Shown one piece after another: positions 9,273 to 17,933 of a stretch of 64,000 nt of DNA. The stretch is from the NCBI RefSeq assembly GCF_009363615.1, contig NZ_CP045384.1:288501-352500 (forward strand). Reading direction: 5' to 3'. The notes under the pieces were generated by a model. The model was not told the origin of the DNA, did not search any database, and worked only from the letters and a program-made list of their open reading frames with translations. Within the stretch, counting starts at the first letter, position 1, and each line of letters starts with the position of its first letter. Both the position numbers and the translations under genes were made by a program. This DNA comes from Ruegeria sp. THAF33. Lineage in GTDB: Bacteria > Pseudomonadota > Alphaproteobacteria > Rhodobacterales > Rhodobacteraceae.

Positions 9273-10151
9273 ATGGCACTGGATAATGCGACGGACTTTT
9301 CGATGTCCCGGCAAGCAATGAAGGCCGAGCTGCTGGATGCGGAAACCGAACTGAAACTGGCTTATGCTTGGCGTGATGAGCGTGATGAACAGGCGTTGCA
9401 CCGTCTGATCACCGCCTATATGCGTCTGGCGATTTCGATGGCGGCCAAGTTCAAGCGCTATGGCGCGCCGATGAATGATCTCATTCAGGAAGCAGGCCTT
9501 GGCCTGATGAAGGCCGCAGACAAGTTCGATCCAGATCGCGGCGTGCGGTTTTCGACCTATGCTGTATGGTGGATCAAGGCAAGCATTCAGGACTATGTGA
9601 TGCGGAACTGGTCCATGGTTCGGACCGGGTCAACCTCATCTCAGAAGTCGCTGTTCTTCAACATGCGGCGAGTTCAGGCCCGGCTGGAACGTGAAGCCGC
9701 CACTGAAGGTCAGGAACTGGACCGTCATCAGTTGCATCAGATGATCGCCACGGAAATCGGTGTGCCGCTGCGCGACGTCGAGATGATGGAAGGTCGTCTG
9801 TCCGGCTCTGATTTTTCGCTGAATGCGGTGCAATCCGCTGATGAGGATGGGCGCGAGTGGATCGATGCTCTGGAAGATGACCGCGAGCAGGCAGCCGAAG
9901 CAGTTGAACACAGCCATGATACCGAACAATTGCGCAAGTGGCTGTTGACGGCGATGAATGCCTTGAATGATCGCGAGCGTTTCATTGTGCGCGAGCGCAA
10001 GCTGCGAGACCCCGCGCGAACCCTGGAAAGCCTGGGAACCGAGCTGGGCCTGTCCAAGGAACGTGTACGACAGCTTGAGGCCGCAGCCTTCGCGAAAATG
10101 CGCAAGAACCTTGAAGCCCAGTCGCGCGAGGTGCAACACTTCATCGCATGA
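9273..10151 (+). CDS. rpoH: RNA polymerase sigma-32 family factor RpoH
   Basis: This 292-residue sigma factor has region 2.1-2.4 (LITAYMRLAISMAAKF, APMNDLIQEAGLGLMKAADKFDP, GVRFSTYAVWWIKASIQDYVMRNW) and an RpoH-box-like QKSLFFNMRR. Region 4 ends with TELGLSKERVRQLEAAAFAKMR. The ATG at 9273 sits just after a strong GGGGAGAGG ribosome-binding site; an upstream in-frame TTG at 9189 adds residues unlike the family. Roseobacters usually carry two RpoH proteins, one for heat and one for oxidative or singlet-oxygen stress. I cannot tell which this is, though the sequence seems closer to RpoHII. The last 4 bp overlap the next gene. Confidence 0.93.
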   Translation: MALDNATDFSMSRQAMKAELLDAETELKLAYAWRDERDEQALHRLITAYMRLAISMAAKFKRYGAPMNDLIQEAGLGLMKAADKFDPDRGVRFSTYAVWWIKASIQDYVMRNWSMVRTGSTSSQKSLFFNMRRVQARLEREAATEGQELDRHQLHQMIATEIGVPLRDVEMMEGRLSGSDFSLNAVQSADEDGREWIDALEDDREQAAEAVEHSHDTEQLRKWLLTAMNALNDRERFIVRERKLRDPARTLESLGTELGLSKERVRQLEAAAFAKMRKNLEAQSREVQHFIA

Positions 10152-10972
10152 AACAGTTTGCGATTCTTGTGTGCCTTCTGGGTCTTACGGTTGCGGCAGC
10201 GCGACCGGGGCTGGCAGATAGACTTGTTCCCGCTGATGCCATGTCCGTGATGCGGGACGCCGATGTCGTGATATTGGGGGAAGTTCACGACAACCCGACG
10301 CATCATCTGGTGCAGGCCGAAGCGCTCAAGGCTGTTTCACCTTCGGCCGTCGTCTGGGAAATGGTCACGGAAGAGGGCGCGCAGAGGCTCGCTCAGAAAG
10401 CTGTGTCCAACCCAGAAGAACTGAGCCGCATTTTGAAATGGGCTGAAAGTGGCTGGCCGCCGCTCAGCATGTATTATCCGGTGTTCGAGGCATCGGGCGC
10501 GCCGGTTTACGGGGCCATGGTTCCGCGTGCTGCTGCGCGTGCCGCGATGGAACGCGGTGCCGCCACGGCGTTGGGGGCAGACGCGGCGCGTTATGGTCTG
10601 ACGGTGCCTCTATCGCCCGAAGAACAGGCCGCGCGCGAAGCCGACCAGTTGGCGGCGCATTGCGATGCGCTTCCGGCTGAAATGTTGCCCCAGATGGTTG
10701 CGATCCAACGATTGCGCGATGCTGTGCTGGCCCGTGCCGTGGTCCGTGCGATGGACGAAACCGGGGGTCCGGTTGCCGTGATTACTGGAAATGGTCACGC
10801 GCGAAAGGATCGGGGCATACCGACCTATCTTGCGCGCCTCAGACCAGGTTGGAAAGTCGTGGCCGTCGGACAATCCGAGGATGGAGCAATCGACGGAGAA
10901 TTCGATATCGTGGTTGATAGCCCCACGGCCGAGCGCGAAGACCCCTGTGCAGCATTTCAGGTTCAGAATTAA
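10148..10972 (+). CDS. ChaN/TIKI-superfamily exported protein
   Basis: The 274-residue product begins with a signal peptide (MKQFAILVCLLGLTVAAARPGLA), so it is exported. The mature part opens with DADVVILGEVHDNPTHHLVQAEAL, the ChaN/TIKI (haem-binding uptake, EreA-like) motif with the conserved Glu-x-His. Further motifs are SAVVWEMVTEEG and, near the end, VAVITGNGHARKDRGIPTYL. ChaN of Campylobacter is a haem-binding lipoprotein, but the superfamily also includes putative metal-dependent hydrolases. This one lacks a lipobox. It overlaps rpoH by 4 bp (ATGA), which suggests translational coupling and stress-linked expression. Confidence 0.8.
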   Translation: MKQFAILVCLLGLTVAAARPGLADRLVPADAMSVMRDADVVILGEVHDNPTHHLVQAEALKAVSPSAVVWEMVTEEGAQRLAQKAVSNPEELSRILKWAESGWPPLSMYYPVFEASGAPVYGAMVPRAAARAAMERGAATALGADAARYGLTVPLSPEEQAAREADQLAAHCDALPAEMLPQMVAIQRLRDAVLARAVVRAMDETGGPVAVITGNGHARKDRGIPTYLARLRPGWKVVAVGQSEDGAIDGEFDIVVDSPTAEREDPCAAFQVQN

Positions 10973-11035
10973 TCGCTGGAACTACCTGCGGGCCTTGCCT
11001 AATGTCGGGACCGACCGGGACGGGAAGGGCTGAAC

Positions 11036-12232
11036 ATGCTGTCATCCAAACGCATTCTGCTGATTATCGGTGGCGGAATCGCGGCCTACAAATCGCTGGA
11101 CCTGATCCGCAGATTGCGCGAGCGTGGCGCGGACGTGACCCCTGTATTGACGCGCGCTGCGGAAGAGTTTGTGACACCGCTGTCGGTATCGGCTCTGGCA
11201 GGTGAAAAAGGCTATCGCGATCTGTTTGACCTCACCGATGAGGCCGAGATGGGGCATATTCAACTGTCCCGCTCTGCGGATCTGATCGTTGTGGCCCCCG
11301 CAACGGCGGATCTGATGGGCAAGATGGCCGCAGGGCTGGCCAACGATCTGGCCTCGACGCTTCTGATGGCCACGGACACACCCATTCTGTGTGCGCCCGC
11401 GATGAATGTGCGCATGTGGACCCACCCGGCAACACAGCGAAACCTGAAGCAGCTGCAAGCGGATGGCGTGCGCTTTGTGGGCCCGAACGAAGGCGACATG
11501 GCCTGTGGCGAATACGGTCCGGGGCGCATGTCAGAGCCGCTGGAAATTGTCACGGCGGTTGAGGCTCGGTTGTCTGCGGGGCCCTTGGCGGGCAGGCGGG
11601 TGCTGGTGACGTCCGGCCCGACGCATGAGCCGATAGATCCGGTCCGGTATATAGCCAACCGTTCGTCCGGGGCCCAAGGTGCCGCCGTGGCCCGGGCGCT
11701 GGCGGAATTGGGGGCCGAGGTGACCTTTGTGACCGGCCCGGCAGACGTGCCGCCCCCGGTGGGTGTGCGGGTCGTACCTGTCGAAACCGCGCAACAGATG
11801 TCTGATGCAGTTGATGCAGCTCTGCCCGTCGATGCCGGAATATTCGCGGCTGCGGTCGCGGACTGGCGGGTCGCCAGCGCATCGGACAAGAAGCTGAAGA
11901 AAAGCCGCGATGGCCTGCCGGTACTGGAATTCGCCGAAAACCCGGACATTCTGAAACGTGTTTCCGGGATGGGCGTGAACCGCCCGCCGTTGGTTGTAGG
12001 CTTTGCGGCCGAGACCGACAATGTGATCGAACACGCCACGGCCAAGCGTCTGCGCAAAGGCTGCGACTGGATCGTCGCAAACGATGTCAGCCCTGCAACA
12101 GGCATTATGGGCGGGTCGGAAAATGCGGTAACCCTGATTTCGGACAACGGGGCCGAGGAATGGCCCCGTATGGGCAAAGACGAAGTTGCCCGGCGTCTGG
12201 CGGCGAAAATCGCGGACGCGTTGGTAGGCTGA
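11036..12232 (+). CDS. coaBC: Bifunctional phosphopantothenoylcysteine decarboxylase/synthetase
   Basis: CoaBC (Dfp) makes 4'-phosphopantetheine from phosphopantothenate and cysteine in coenzyme A synthesis. The 398 residues show the FMN-dependent CoaC half: RILLIIGGGIAAYKSLDLIRRL, HIQLSRSADLIVVAPATA with the active histidine, and CAPAMNVRMW. The CoaB half has TSGPTHEPIDPVRYIANRSSG and a KLKKS lysine motif. It follows the ChaN-like gene by 63 bp and precedes dut by 15 bp. The coaBC-dut pairing is common in bacteria. Confidence 0.97.
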   Translation: MLSSKRILLIIGGGIAAYKSLDLIRRLRERGADVTPVLTRAAEEFVTPLSVSALAGEKGYRDLFDLTDEAEMGHIQLSRSADLIVVAPATADLMGKMAAGLANDLASTLLMATDTPILCAPAMNVRMWTHPATQRNLKQLQADGVRFVGPNEGDMACGEYGPGRMSEPLEIVTAVEARLSAGPLAGRRVLVTSGPTHEPIDPVRYIANRSSGAQGAAVARALAELGAEVTFVTGPADVPPPVGVRVVPVETAQQMSDAVDAALPVDAGIFAAAVADWRVASASDKKLKKSRDGLPVLEFAENPDILKRVSGMGVNRPPLVVGFAAETDNVIEHATAKRLRKGCDWIVANDVSPATGIMGGSENAVTLISDNGAEEWPRMGKDEVARRLAAKIADALVG

Positions 12233-12247
12233 AGGAAAGGCAAGGGC

Positions 12248-12703
12248 ATGGTTGCAATCCGGGTGATCCGCGAAGACGGGGCAGACCCCGCCGTGGCGCT
12301 TCCCTCTTACGAAACCTCGGGGGCAGCCGGCGCGGACGTGCGTGCCAATCTGCCCGACGGCGCGCCGATTACGCTGGACCCCGGTCAGCGGGCGCTGGTG
12401 CCGACCGGCCTGCGCATTGAAATCCCGCAAGGGTATGAGGTTCAGGTTCGGCCCCGCTCGGGCCTTGCGTTGAAACATGGGATTACACTGCCCAACACGC
12501 CGGGCACCATCGACAGTGACTATCGTGGGCCCTTGGGCGTGATCGTGATGAATGCGGGCCAGGAACGGTTCGAGATCGCCCACGGAGATCGTATCGCGCA
12601 GCTTGTGGTCGCGCCGGTGGTGCAGGCCAGGTTTGAACTGGCTCAGGCGCTGGGCGAAACCGATCGCGGGGCTGGCGGTTTCGGCTCGACCGGGCGCGGC
12701 TGA
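12248..12703 (+). CDS. dut: Deoxyuridine 5'-triphosphate nucleotidohydrolase
   Basis: Dut hydrolyses dUTP to dUMP and pyrophosphate, which keeps uracil out of DNA. The 151-residue protein has the five trimeric dUTPase motifs in order: [53 protein letters not shown] and the C-terminal P-loop-like [11 protein letters not shown]. Its TGA stop overlaps the ATG of the next gene (TGATG at 12701-12705), so the downstream MoeB-like gene is probably translated by re-initiation. Confidence 0.97.
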   Translation: MVAIRVIREDGADPAVALPSYETSGAAGADVRANLPDGAPITLDPGQRALVPTGLRIEIPQGYEVQVRPRSGLALKHGITLPNTPGTIDSDYRGPLGVIVMNAGQERFEIAHGDRIAQLVVAPVVQARFELAQALGETDRGAGGFGSTGRG

Positions 12704-13752
12704 TGCTGTTGGTTTTCATCCTGGCTGCGGGGCTTTGGGGTGTCGGTTATATCGCCGGCACGTCGAAAAAAGCGCGCATGGTTTCCGTGAGTGTGCTGCT
12801 GGCCGGCGTCATACTGTCCCATCTGATCTTGCCGGATGGGCACCCTCTTCGCGAAGCAACCGGCGGGTCTGCGGCGCTGTGGCTGATCCTTGTGGGTTTC
12901 GTGGCGCTGGCTTTGCTGTATGGCAGAGTACTCAAAGCCTTGCGCAACCGTGCAGTTTCATCTGCGGACCCGGAGCCCGACATGCCCTCGGACCGATTTA
13001 CCGAGACCGAGCTGGACCGCTATGCCCGCCATATCGTTTTGCGCGAACTGGGTGGGCCCGGTCAGAAAAAGCTTAAAAAAGCCCGCGTTCTGGTCATTGG
13101 CGCAGGTGGTCTGGGCGCACCTGCGCTGCAATATCTGGCGGCTGCGGGTGTCGGCACGATCGGGATCATCGACGATGACGTTGTCGAGAATGCCAACCTG
13201 CAACGACAGGTCATTCACCGGGACGCGGATATTGGAATGCCCAAGGTCTTTTCGGCCCAGCAGGCGATGGAGGCGCAAAACCCGAACGTCGTTGTTCTGC
13301 CCTATCACCGCCGCTTGAGCGAGGAAATCGCCACCGACCTGTTTGCAGACTTCGATCTGATCCTTGACGGAACCGACAATTTTGAGACCCGGTATCTGGC
13401 AAACCGAACCGCCGTCGCGCTGGGCAAACCGCTGATTTCGGGGGCTTTGTCGCAGTGGGAAGGTCAGCTGAGTGTGTTTGATCCGGCCAATGGCAGCCCC
13501 TGCTATCAGTGCATCTTCCCAGAGGCCCCGGCCCCCGGTCTGGCCCCGTCCTGTTCCGAGGCCGGCGTGATCGGCCCGCTGCCGGGCGTCGTCGGATCGA
13601 TGATGGCGGTCGAGGCGATCAAGGTGATGACGGGCGCCGGCATGGCGCTGCGCGGCGAGATGCTGATCTATGACGCGCTGTATGGCGAAAGCCGAAAGAT
13701 TGCTCTGACCCGCCGGGACGATTGCCCCATTTGTGGCATCAGAAACGATTAA
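12703..13752 (+). CDS. MoeB/ThiF/HesA-type E1-like adenylyltransferase with N-terminal membrane anchor
   Basis: Residues about 95-349 are a canonical E1-like enzyme that adenylates the C-terminal glycine of a ubiquitin-like sulfur carrier: DRFTETELDRYARHIVL, VLVIGAGGLGAPALQYL, IDDDVVENANLQRQVIHR, DGTDNFETRYLAN, and SCSEAGVIGPLPGVVGS with a ThiF-type Cys. Two Cys pairs (CYQC, CPIC) should bind zinc. The first 80 residues are extra and hydrophobic, with likely membrane helices near residues 1-19, 26-43 and 57-74. E. coli MoeB (about 249 residues) has no such part. It starts inside the dut stop codon. The cognate sulfur carrier is not in this window. Confidence 0.85.
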   Translation: MLLVFILAAGLWGVGYIAGTSKKARMVSVSVLLAGVILSHLILPDGHPLREATGGSAALWLILVGFVALALLYGRVLKALRNRAVSSADPEPDMPSDRFTETELDRYARHIVLRELGGPGQKKLKKARVLVIGAGGLGAPALQYLAAAGVGTIGIIDDDVVENANLQRQVIHRDADIGMPKVFSAQQAMEAQNPNVVVLPYHRRLSEEIATDLFADFDLILDGTDNFETRYLANRTAVALGKPLISGALSQWEGQLSVFDPANGSPCYQCIFPEAPAPGLAPSCSEAGVIGPLPGVVGSMMAVEAIKVMTGAGMALRGEMLIYDALYGESRKIALTRRDDCPICGIRND

Positions 13753-13827
13753 CCTTTCTTCACGTGGGTTGGGTGTTCTGGAACACCCGGCCATGGCGAC
13801 ATAGCTATGGGATCAAAGGAGATCCGC

Positions 13828-15843
13828 ATGACCAACCCGATCCTGTCCAACTGGACCACACCATTTGAAATCGCCCCTTTTTCCGATATCTCGGATGATG
13901 ATTTCTCGCCGGCACTGGAGCAGGCGATGAAAGAGCACAACGCCGAAATTGACGCGATAGCGGCAAATCCGGATACCCCCACATTCGCCAACACGATCGA
14001 GGCGCTCGAGGCTGCGGGCGGGCAACTTGACAAGGTCCTGTCGGTCTTCTTCACGATCGCGGGCGCGGACAGCAACCCCAAGCGGGAAGAACTGCAACGC
14101 GCGTTTTCCCCCAGGCTTTCGGCGCATTTTTCGGGCATTTCTTCCAACAAGTCGCTGTTCAAGCGTGTGGCCGACCTATGGGCACGGCGCGATGATCTTG
14201 ACCTGACCGAGGAACAGGCGCGTGTGCTGATGCTGACCCACCGGGGCTTTGTGCGTGCCGGCGCGGCTTTGGAAGGAGACGAAGACGCCCGTATGCAAAA
14301 GATCAAGTCGCGCCTCGCGTCGCTGGGCACGTCGTTTACCCAGAACCTGCTGGCGGATGAGCGGGACTGGTACATGGATCTGACCGAAGAGGATCTGAAC
14401 GGCCTGCCGGATTTCGTCGTGGACGCGGCGCGTGCCGCTGGGCAGGAGAAGAAGGCACAGGGGCCGGTGGTCACCTTGTCACGGTCGCTGATCGTGCCGT
14501 TTCTGCAATTCTCGCCCCGCCGGGACCTGCGTGAAAAAGCCTATCGCGCCTGGGCCGCACGCGGTGCCAATGGGGGCGAGACAGACAACCGAGATATCGC
14601 GGCCGAGATTCTGGCCTTGCGCGAAGAGCGTGCCAAGCTTCTGGGCTATGATACATTCGCCGACTACAAGCTGGAAACCGAGATGGCGCGCACGCCGGAT
14701 CGGGTGCGTGAACTGTTGATGCAGGTTTGGGGACCGGCCAAGTCCCGCGCCGACGCCGACGCGGATGTTCTGACGCAGATGATGCAGGAAGACGGCATCA
14801 ACGGCCCTCTGGAAGCCTGGGATTGGCGGTACTATGCTGAAAAGCGGCGCAAGGCGGAACATGATCTGGATGAGGCCGCGTTGAAACCCTATCTGCAACT
14901 GGATCGCATGATTGAGGCTTCGTTTGCCTGCGCCAACCGGCTTTTCGGGCTGGAATTCAAACCGTTGGACGTACCCCTCTATCACCCGGATTGCCGGGCT
15001 TGGGACGTTACCCGCGACGGGCAGCATGTTGCCGTATTTATCGGAGACTACTTTGCACGAGGGTCCAAGCGGTCAGGTGCCTGGTGCAGCGCGATGAGGG
15101 CGCAGGCCAAATTCCCAAAGAAGCAGACACCGGTTGTCATCAATGTCTGCAACTTTGCCAAGGGGGATCCCGCCCTGCTGTCCTATGATGACGCGCGGAC
15201 CCTGTTTCATGAATTCGGCCATGCCCTGCACCAGATGCTGTCCAACGTGACATATGAAAGCATCTCGGGCACGTCTGTGGCGCGCGATTTCGTAGAATTG
15301 CCCAGCCAGCTTTACGAACACTGGCTGGAAGTGCCCGAGGTTCTTGCCGAGTTTGCGACCCATGCGGAAACGGGCGAGCCGATGCCGCAGGAAATGCTGC
15401 AAAAGGTGCTGAAGGCGGCCAATTTCGATCAGGGATTCCAGACGGTGGAATATGTCGCCTCGGCCCTTGTTGATCTGGCCTTCCACGATGGCGAGGCGCC
15501 GACAGATCCGATGGCGAAACAGTCAGAAGTTTTGGCCGGGTTGGGGATGCCGAAGGCCATTGGAATGCGCCACGCTACTCCGCATTTCGCGCATGTCTTT
15601 GCAGGCGATGGCTACAGCTCGGGGTACTACAGCTATATGTGGTCCGAAGTGATGGATGCCGACGCCTTTGCCGCCTTTGAAGAGGCGGGAGGTGCCTTTG
15701 ACCCCGAACGCGCCAAAGCGTTGGAGGACAACATCCTGTCCACTGGCGGTTCGCGCGAGGCAGAAGACCTGTATCTGGCGTTCCGGGGAAGATTGCCGGG
15801 GGTTGACGCCCTGTTGAAAGGCCGCGGTCTGATCGCGGCCTGA
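13828..15843 (+). CDS. M3 family metallopeptidase (oligopeptidase A/dipeptidyl carboxypeptidase type)
   Basis: This 671-residue zinc peptidase cleaves short peptides, probably in the cytoplasm since no signal peptide is seen. The N-terminus NPILSNWTTPFEIAPF and the length match the PrlC/Dcp branch of family M3. The zinc-binding HExxH lies in ARTLFHEFGHALHQML near residue 465, with the third ligand Glu in SGTSVARDFVELPSQLYEHW. The C-terminal substrate loop YSSGYYSYMWSEVMDADAF is intact. I chose the ATG at 13828 because AAAGGAGA lies just upstream; an in-frame ATG at 13807 precedes that site. OpdA versus Dcp specificity cannot be settled from sequence alone. Confidence 0.93.
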   Translation: MTNPILSNWTTPFEIAPFSDISDDDFSPALEQAMKEHNAEIDAIAANPDTPTFANTIEALEAAGGQLDKVLSVFFTIAGADSNPKREELQRAFSPRLSAHFSGISSNKSLFKRVADLWARRDDLDLTEEQARVLMLTHRGFVRAGAALEGDEDARMQKIKSRLASLGTSFTQNLLADERDWYMDLTEEDLNGLPDFVVDAARAAGQEKKAQGPVVTLSRSLIVPFLQFSPRRDLREKAYRAWAARGANGGETDNRDIAAEILALREERAKLLGYDTFADYKLETEMARTPDRVRELLMQVWGPAKSRADADADVLTQMMQEDGINGPLEAWDWRYYAEKRRKAEHDLDEAALKPYLQLDRMIEASFACANRLFGLEFKPLDVPLYHPDCRAWDVTRDGQHVAVFIGDYFARGSKRSGAWCSAMRAQAKFPKKQTPVVINVCNFAKGDPALLSYDDARTLFHEFGHALHQMLSNVTYESISGTSVARDFVELPSQLYEHWLEVPEVLAEFATHAETGEPMPQEMLQKVLKAANFDQGFQTVEYVASALVDLAFHDGEAPTDPMAKQSEVLAGLGMPKAIGMRHATPHFAHVFAGDGYSSGYYSYMWSEVMDADAFAAFEEAGGAFDPERAKALEDNILSTGGSREAEDLYLAFRGRLPGVDALLKGRGLIAA

Positions 15844-15845
15844 AA

Positions 15846-16778
15846 TCAGTAGCCCAAAGCGCGATCCACCAGGTGCACGAAGGGCTCTCCGGCTTCGCCG
15901 CGCCGGATGTTTTCGCAAATGACCTGCGCGGCTGTGGCCGGGCGGGTCTCGGACGCGATATGAGGGGTCACCGTCACGTTCCGATGTGCCCAATACGGAT
16001 GATCGGGGGGCAGGGGTTCGACCCGGAACACATCCAGCGTCGCGTGACCGACCTGACCCGCGTTCAAGGCAACCAGCAGCGCATCGTCATCGATCAGGGG
16101 CCCGCGACCCGGGTTGATGATCCGCGCGCCCTTGGGCAGCAGGGCCAGCGTTTCAGCATTCAACGCGTTTTCGGTGGCAGCGGTGTCAGGCAGCAGCAGA
16201 ACCAGTATCTCGGCCCGGGAAAGCGCGTCACGCAGACCGTCTGGGCCATGCAGGCAGGTTACGCCGGGGATGGCCTTGGCGGTGCGGCTCCAGCCTGTGA
16301 CCGTGAAATTCAGCGAGGCCAGGGCGCGGGCCGCGGCTTCGCCCAAAGCGCCCAGGCCCAGAATGCACACTTTGCGCTCTTGCGCCAAAGGCGGGGCATC
16401 CGGGGCCCAGACGCCATCCTGGATGGTGATGTGGCGATCCATTCCCAGATGATAGCGCAGCACGTGGCCCACCACCCATTCGGTCATACCCTGCGTCAGC
16501 CCGTGATCCACCATTCGCGCCAAGGGGACGGTCAGCGTGTCATTGTCCGCGATCTTTTCAACCCCGGCCCAGAGACTCAGAACCGCTTTCAGGCGTGTAA
16601 AGGGCGAAAAATCCAGTAACCCGCCATTCGGAGCGTAGACAACGTAATCGACCTGATCCGGGTCAAACTCCGTACCGAGCCGCGCCTCAACGCCGGCTTC
16701 CGCAAGGTATCGATTGAGCAGCAGTTCATACACGGGCCACAGGGCAGGGCGCGCGGAAAACAGAACGTTTACGGGCAT
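15846..16778 (-). CDS. ghrA: D-2-hydroxyacid dehydrogenase, glyoxylate/hydroxypyruvate reductase A-like
   Basis: The 310-residue protein is a D-isomer-specific 2-hydroxyacid dehydrogenase. The NAD(P)-binding Rossmann motif is ILGLGALGEAAARALASLNFTVTGWSR. Catalytic residues are visible as Arg in NPGRGPLIDDDAL, Glu in RVEPLPPDHPYW and His in VTPHIASETRP. GhrA-type enzymes reduce glyoxylate and hydroxypyruvate; the gene symbol is by similarity to that subgroup. It is the last gene of the mre/mrd unit, 15 bp downstream of rodA. That may only reflect readthrough, since no wall-related role is known. Confidence 0.82.
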   Translation of the reverse strand: MPVNVLFSARPALWPVYELLLNRYLAEAGVEARLGTEFDPDQVDYVVYAPNGGLLDFSPFTRLKAVLSLWAGVEKIADNDTLTVPLARMVDHGLTQGMTEWVVGHVLRYHLGMDRHITIQDGVWAPDAPPLAQERKVCILGLGALGEAAARALASLNFTVTGWSRTAKAIPGVTCLHGPDGLRDALSRAEILVLLLPDTAATENALNAETLALLPKGARIINPGRGPLIDDDALLVALNAGQVGHATLDVFRVEPLPPDHPYWAHRNVTVTPHIASETRPATAAQVICENIRRGEAGEPFVHLVDRALGY

Positions 16779-16793
16779 TGGGGGCCTTTCAGA

Positions 16794-17933
16794 TCAGCGG
16801 GGACGATGGATATGAGCGCTTTGGACGATGCCGAACGCGGCCATCAGCACCAGCATGGCCGATCCGCCATAGCTGACCATTGGCAGAGGGACGCCCACAA
16901 CCGGTGCCATGCCCATCACCATCGACATGTTGACGGCAAAGAACAAGAAGAAGTTCAGCGCGATGCCCAGAGTAACCAGTGACGAGAACCGATCCTTGGT
17001 GGCCAGCGCGGTCGCCATGCAGAACACAAGGATCAGGGCGTAGAGAATCAAGAGCGTGATGCCTCCGACGAATCCGAACTCCTCTGCGAGGGTGGTGAAG
17101 ATGAAATCGGTGTGTTTCTCGGGCAGGAAGTTCAGCCGGGATTGCGTACCCTGCATGAAACCGCGCCCGTTCCAGCCCCCGGAACCAAGGGCGATCTTGG
17201 ATTGCGTGATGTGATATCCGGCACCCAAAGGATCGGTAGAGGGGTCAAGAAACGTGTCGATCCGGCGGAACTGATAATCCTTGAGCAACTGCCAGTCGGT
17301 CCCGCGACTGTTGAACACGGCGGCGATCAGGCCCACGACGGCGGCAATGACGGCTGCAAAGTAGGCCCAGTGGACACCCGCAAGAAACATCAGCCCGCCA
17401 CCGGCAGCCAACAGCAGGATCGACGTGCCGAGATCCGGCTGCTTCAGAACCAGCAGCGTGGGCAGGACAATCAGGGCCACGGGAATAAAGACCCACAGAG
17501 GGCGGGACGTCTTGTGCGATGGCAGCCAGTCGTAATAGGCCGCCAGAACCATGACCAGGGCCACTTTCATGACTTCTGAGGGTTGCAGGCGCATGAATCC
17601 AAGGTCGATCCAACGCTGCGCGCCCATGCCGATGGTTCCGAACAACTCCACGAATACCAGCAACGCAACCGACCCGAGATAGGCCAGCACGGACATGTTG
17701 CGCCAGAACCAGATCGGAACCAAAGCAATGATGAACATCGCGATCAGGCCAAGTCCGAACCGCTCCATCTGCGGTTCTGCCCAGGGTGTCCACGACCCAC
17801 CGGCAACCGAATACAGCATCAGGAACCCGGCGCTGGCCGTGCTGATCAGCAACAGGGTCAGCGGCCAGTTCATGTACAGGAATTTCCGAAACCCCGAGGG
17901 CGTGGATTTCACGGCATATTCAAGATAGCTCAT
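16794..17933 (-). CDS. rodA: Rod-shape peptidoglycan glycosyltransferase RodA
   Basis: RodA is the SEDS-family polymerase that makes glycan strands for cell elongation with PBP2. The 379-residue protein has about ten hydrophobic segments and the SEDS signatures AQRWIDLGFMRLQPSEVMKVALV, LVLKQPDLGTSILLLAAGGGLMFLAG, QSKIALGSGGWNGRGFMQGTQSRLNFLPEKHTDFIFTTLAEEFGF in consecutive loops, and a C-terminal GVPLPMVSYGGSAML. The ATG overlaps the stop of mrdA by 4 bp. Confidence 0.96.
   Translation of the reverse strand: MSYLEYAVKSTPSGFRKFLYMNWPLTLLLISTASAGFLMLYSVAGGSWTPWAEPQMERFGLGLIAMFIIALVPIWFWRNMSVLAYLGSVALLVFVELFGTIGMGAQRWIDLGFMRLQPSEVMKVALVMVLAAYYDWLPSHKTSRPLWVFIPVALIVLPTLLVLKQPDLGTSILLLAAGGGLMFLAGVHWAYFAAVIAAVVGLIAAVFNSRGTDWQLLKDYQFRRIDTFLDPSTDPLGAGYHITQSKIALGSGGWNGRGFMQGTQSRLNFLPEKHTDFIFTTLAEEFGFVGGITLLILYALILVFCMATALATKDRFSSLVTLGIALNFFLFFAVNMSMVMGMAPVVGVPLPMVSYGGSAMLVLMAAFGIVQSAHIHRPR

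Noticed and set aside
13771..13788. GGGTGTT-CTGG-AACACCC hairpin between the MoeB-like and M3 peptidase genes as a terminator
   Set aside because: The stem is only 7 bp with no T-run; too weak to call.
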